Assembly (NCBI GenBank): GCA_040218415.1
Contig: JAVJRN010000059.1
Location: 62,001 to 126,000, forward strand
Source: JAVJRN01 sp040218415
GTDB taxonomy: Bacteria > Bacteroidota > Bacteroidia > Cytophagales > Cyclobacteriaceae
DNA length: 64,000 bases
Direction of reading: 5' to 3'
In this document: positions 61,085 through 64,000 of the stretch, piece by piece
Layout of the letters: each line of letters starts with the position of its first letter
Numbering within the stretch: the stretch's first letter is position 1
The notes under the pieces: model-generated
What the model saw: the letters and a program-made list of their open reading frames with translations, nothing else
Told to the model about the DNA's origin: nothing
Database searches by the model: none
Translations under genes and position numbers: made by a program

Positions 61085-61780
61085 TTAAAAATGAAAAGAA
61101 AGATTCATCGAATGAATAGGTGACAAGTTGAGAAGAAACGTTTCCGAATCCACAAAACTAAACCCACCAGAACCTGGAAAATCCAAAGGACTATCTACTT
61201 CATCATATCGTCTGATTCGGTATCTTAAGCCGATCTCCGACTCTAAGTTCACAGACATCCAAGGTTTGATGAAGTACCGGGCACCCAGCACTATTGATAA
61301 ACCCGGTTCGTAGATGCGATCTTGTATGTCGAAAAAGTATGATGTAATACTGGCGTTCAAGCGCTTTTCATCAATTTTCGTATAGGCAAACTGCAGGTCT
61401 CCACCAAAGTAGAGGAGTGCTTTGTCTTCCACAGGAAACTGCCACTCGTGACCCATGCGGATCATGAGATAGGTAGTATTCAGTTCGTTGAGGAAATCGA
61501 AAATAGTTAAGGAGTCTCTGCGACTAAGGTTAACACCCATTCTAAGCCTCCAAGCATGCCTTACACTATACTCAGTGGTATAGTTTCTTCTGACTAATAG
61601 GTTGTTTGCTGGTAATGTGTTTTTATCTATTAGCCAGAGCAGGTCAGTACCCACTTCCCAGCTTTTCTCAGGTATGTAAGGGAAATTTCCTGTTTTATCC
61701 TCCTGAGCCCAACTTAAAAAATGACCATTCAAAAGTATGAGTAGAAACAAAAAGTACTGCTTGTTAAAACCAACTGTCAT
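61085..61780 (-). CDS. Small outer-membrane beta-barrel protein, copy 2
   Basis: 231 residues, aligned end to end with copy 1 and very similar: same signal peptide type (LLILLNGHFLSWAQ), same ...KSWEVGTDLLWLIDKN, GHEWQFPVEDK and ...SPIHSMNLSFHF. The main difference is the loop after KIDEK (RLNASITSYFFDIQD here versus GYTPGIRSIYDIQD in copy 1), a likely extracellular loop. Upstream non-coding sequence is duplicated too, so both copies carry the same control region. Function unknown. Confidence 0.78.
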   Translation of the reverse strand: MTVGFNKQYFLFLLILLNGHFLSWAQEDKTGNFPYIPEKSWEVGTDLLWLIDKNTLPANNLLVRRNYTTEYSVRHAWRLRMGVNLSRRDSLTIFDFLNELNTTYLMIRMGHEWQFPVEDKALLYFGGDLQFAYTKIDEKRLNASITSYFFDIQDRIYEPGLSIVLGARYFIKPWMSVNLESEIGLRYRIRRYDEVDSPLDFPGSGGFSFVDSETFLLNLSPIHSMNLSFHF

Positions 61781-61914
61781 TTTTTTTTAAAATTAACTGC
61801 CATTACTGCTTATTTGGTCAAAAATAGAAAGGCACGCTAATATATACTAATTAATGGTATATTTTAATTACGGTATTTGTGAAAAAAAACAAAAGAAGAG
61901 AATTAATATCTACC

Positions 61915-61992
61915 CCAAGGCCTGTGACTATCAGACTTGATTCAAAACAAATCAACGCTCACCGAAAAAAGAGGCTGTGAGACAGGCCATGG
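61915..61992. repeat. Palindromic dispersed element, copy C
   Basis: 78 bp, from CCAAGGCCTGTGACTATCAG through CAACGCTCACCGAAAAAAGA to GACAGGCCATGG. The outer ends CCAAGGCCTGT and ACAGGCCATGG form an 11-bp inverted repeat with one mismatch, like short terminal inverted repeats. It is located between copy 2 and the NADH dehydrogenase gene. Confidence 0.8.
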
Positions 61993-62095
61993 GGAAGAAG
62001 TTGTAATAATCATATATAGCTTTCAGGCAGTTGGGCAGTTTGTGGATACCAAGACTGAGCGTCTATATTTCCGGCTCGTTATTGGTAATCAATTT

Positions 62096-63424
62096 TCAAA
62101 GGTCATCTACATCTTTGTTAATAATCAATCGGTTGCCACGATTGTAGGTGAAATAATTCCAAACCCAGTTGGCAAACACAAGGAATTTGCGACGAATTCC
62201 TACGATCGAAAATAAATGCACAAACATCCAAACAAACCAGCCGAAAAACCCTCCGAAAGTAATATTAAATGGCGCATCTACTACTGCTCTATTTCTGCCA
62301 ACAGTAGCCATCGAACCTTTATCAGTGTATTTAAAAGGCTTCATTGGTTTCTTTGCAATCAGTCTTATAAGATTTTCCCCAAGGTGAGCCGCTTGCTGGA
62401 TAGCAACCGGGGCAAGTTGAGGGTAGCCTTTTGGATTCTTATCACTAATCTGAAGGGCAACATCACCAATAGCATATACAAACTCATGCCCCTTCGCTAA
62501 GTTGTGTTGGTCTACTAATATTCTGCCTTTATCTACAGCTCCTTCTCGCAATCCTGGAATCAAGTTGCCTTTTACCCCAGCAGCCCAAATCAAACAATTG
62601 GTTTTGATTTGTGTACCATCATTAAGGAAAGCTGTTTCATTTTCGTAGGTTTCCACAACAGTGTTCAAGATCACATTCACACCGAAATGTTTCAAGTATT
62701 CTTTGGCTCTAAGCCCGGATTTTTCACGCATTGGCGGTAGCACTTTACCTGAGCCTTCGATCAAATGAATCTTCATTTTATTGAAATCCAGCTCTGGATA
62801 ATCTTTTGGTAAAACGTGCTTTTGCAGTTCACCAATGGCTCCTGCTAGTTCGACACCAGTGGGCCCGCCACCCACTATCACGACATTCATGTATCGTTCC
62901 AAAGCCTCTTCATCGCTATTATCAAGCTGAAGGGCATCTTCAAAGTTGGATATGAGTCTAGTACGAAGCTCTATGGCATCACTCATCTCTCTCAATTTGA
63001 AAGCACTTTTTTCCAAAGCTTTATTCCCGAAAAAATTGGTAGTCGCACCCGAAGCAATCACCAGAATATCATACTTGATAAAACCAATATTGGTCTCAAG
63101 CTTTTTCTCATCTGCATGGATTTGCTTCACCTTGGCCATACGAAAATGGAAATTCTTGTGGTCTCTAAGAAACTCACGCAAAGGACTCGATATTTCGCCC
63201 GGAGAAAGCCCTGCGGTGGCTACCTGATAAAGTAGAGGAATAAAAGTGTGGTGATTGTGTTTATCAATCATCACGATTTGAACCTTTTCTTTACTGAGTT
63301 TTTTCACCAATTCGACACCAGCAAATCCACCCCCAATAATCACCACACGGGTAAGATCCGTCCATGGGATTCGCTCGGTTATTTTACTTTGTTTCGCTCT
63401 GGGTTTAGATATTAGTTCTTCCAC
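62096..63424 (-). CDS. ndh: Type II NADH dehydrogenase (NDH-2)
   Basis: Non-proton-pumping NADH:quinone oxidoreductase of the inner membrane. 442 residues. First dinucleotide fold VVIIGGGFAGVELVKKL (Gly31-33, Gly36) for FAD, HHTFIPLLYQVATAGLSPGEI (first 20: HHTFIPLLYQVATAGLSPGE) typical of NDH-2, second fold VVIVGGGPTGVELAGAIGEL for NADH, WAAGVKGN, YAIGDVAL with the FAD Asp, and QLAPVAIQQAAHLGENL. The C-terminal amphipathic/hydrophobic stretch GGFFGWFVWMFVHLFSIVG is the membrane anchor. Monocistronic, with element C downstream and D upstream. Confidence 0.93.
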   Translation of the reverse strand: MEELISKPRAKQSKITERIPWTDLTRVVIIGGGFAGVELVKKLSKEKVQIVMIDKHNHHTFIPLLYQVATAGLSPGEISSPLREFLRDHKNFHFRMAKVKQIHADEKKLETNIGFIKYDILVIASGATTNFFGNKALEKSAFKLREMSDAIELRTRLISNFEDALQLDNSDEEALERYMNVVIVGGGPTGVELAGAIGELQKHVLPKDYPELDFNKMKIHLIEGSGKVLPPMREKSGLRAKEYLKHFGVNVILNTVVETYENETAFLNDGTQIKTNCLIWAAGVKGNLIPGLREGAVDKGRILVDQHNLAKGHEFVYAIGDVALQISDKNPKGYPQLAPVAIQQAAHLGENLIRLIAKKPMKPFKYTDKGSMATVGRNRAVVDAPFNITFGGFFGWFVWMFVHLFSIVGIRRKFLVFANWVWNYFTYNRGNRLIINKDVDDL

Positions 63425-64000
63425 TTTACTTCGGCTTTGTTAATAAGTTCAATGCAAAAATAACTATCCTTGACATTGATCAATGCACTTCATACTACGT
63501 TTACATCAAATAGTCGGATGAAAGAATGGAGAGTATTTTTTAACTAATTTTTCACAATGGAATGAGACAAAAAAGTTGTCAAATCGTGGTACATGTATGA
63601 CTTGGAAAATTCGGTCTACCATCTACCCCAAGGTCTGCAGCCCACAGACCTGATTCGAAACCAATCAACGCTCACCGAAAGAAGACCTGTGAGACAGTCC
63701 ATGTGGAAAGTACGATGAAAAACAGGTAGTTGATCTCATATCAAAGATTTACTGCACATGGAGAGAAGGTAATTGCATATTGTCACGGAAGTAACTTCCG
63801 CGCCAGTAGAGGAGACCGACCAGTCCCATTTTTCTAATGAAGGAAAATAAACCGGCTTTTTTTGATCTGTATAAAGCAAGAACCAAATCAATCAAAACGC
63901 TCTTTTCATGTCACGCTAATAAGGCGGCATAAAAAAACGGTTTTTTGCAGTTAATGTTTGGATGTACTACATTGTAAAATGTTTCAGAAAAATTATCCGG
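63425..64000. other. 576-bp non-coding right end
   Basis: Apart from element D (63628-63703) and a 15-bp perfect palindrome CGGAAGTAACTTCCG (63786-63800), I see A/T-rich sequence with T-runs near 63855 and 63945 but no convincing gene, RNA or terminator. The next gene is beyond the window. Confidence 0.5.
63628..63703. repeat. Palindromic dispersed element, copy D
   Basis: 76 bp. An internal left hairpin is perfect here (AGGTCTG / CAGACCT, 7-nt loop), the middle CAATCAACGCTCACCGAAAG matches B and C, and the right hairpin is degraded (GACCTGTGAGACAGTCC). It lies about 200 bp upstream of ndh. Confidence 0.8.

Noticed and set aside
61937..62215. 92-codon frame beginning inside element C
   Set aside because: Runs through a non-coding repeat into the antisense of ndh; no coding character.
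60101..63703. Repeats considered as a CRISPR array
   Set aside because: Copies are ~0.9-1.7 kb apart with genes between them, differ in length and contain terminal inverted repeats; no spacers.

Overview
This is a 64 kb stretch of chromosome from a Bacteroidota bacterium, most likely a marine member of the Cytophagales. The assignment rests on gene content: the gliding lipoprotein GldH, the type IX secretion (T9SS) proteins PorU and PorV, a SusC/SusD pair, a C-terminal T9SS sorting domain, TAnnTTTG-type promoters, and weak Shine-Dalgarno signals. I see no rRNA, tRNA, CRISPR array, prophage or insertion sequence with a transposase.

Left part (1-36 kb) is mainly housekeeping in short operons. 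It holds the 3' part of recQ, purD, ricT-gldH, a large SF1 helicase behind a helix-hairpin-helix membrane protein, hemA, and a WG-repeat protein. A probable minus-strand operon follows: MBL hydrolase, pssA, porU, porV and an M16-like protein lacking the zinc motif. A plus-strand operon then carries an FAD oxidoreductase, a large TolB-like/outer-membrane protein and a YicC endoribonuclease. Small genes come next (DUF2911, lipoprotein, MazG-like, DUF2721, YciI), then comB, gcvT, xth, an orphan SiaC-like protein, a lipoprotein-like (alpha/alpha)6 glycosidase, csaA, a helical protein and rnhB.

Middle part (36-43 kb) is envelope-oriented: a DUF2490 protein, a TonB-dependent receptor, a GNAT acetyltransferase, a truncated haemoglobin, a BamA-like barrel and a membrane-anchored HTH protein.

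The most distinctive region is 42.7-58.0 kb. A membrane-spanning HTH protein is divergent from a tightly spaced plus-strand run: susC, susD, a DUF4886/SGNH hydrolase, an SLC13 (DASS) transporter, a lipoprotein with two lamin-tail-like domains, a membrane-fused alpha/beta hydrolase, and a 1049-residue multidomain protein with three more lamin-tail-like domains, a second SGNH domain and a T9SS tail. The run ends at a strong hairpin and is followed by pckA. There is no glycoside hydrolase or polysaccharide lyase, so it is not an ordinary polysaccharide utilization locus. My inference is an ester- or organic-acid-directed uptake system whose products enter through the DASS carrier, with PEP carboxykinase fitting downstream gluconeogenesis. 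The substrate is unknown.

Right end (60-64 kb) has a tandemly duplicated small beta-barrel gene, each unit bounded by about 80-bp palindromic dispersed elements (four copies in 3.6 kb), and a type II NADH dehydrogenase. The final 0.6 kb has no recognisable gene.
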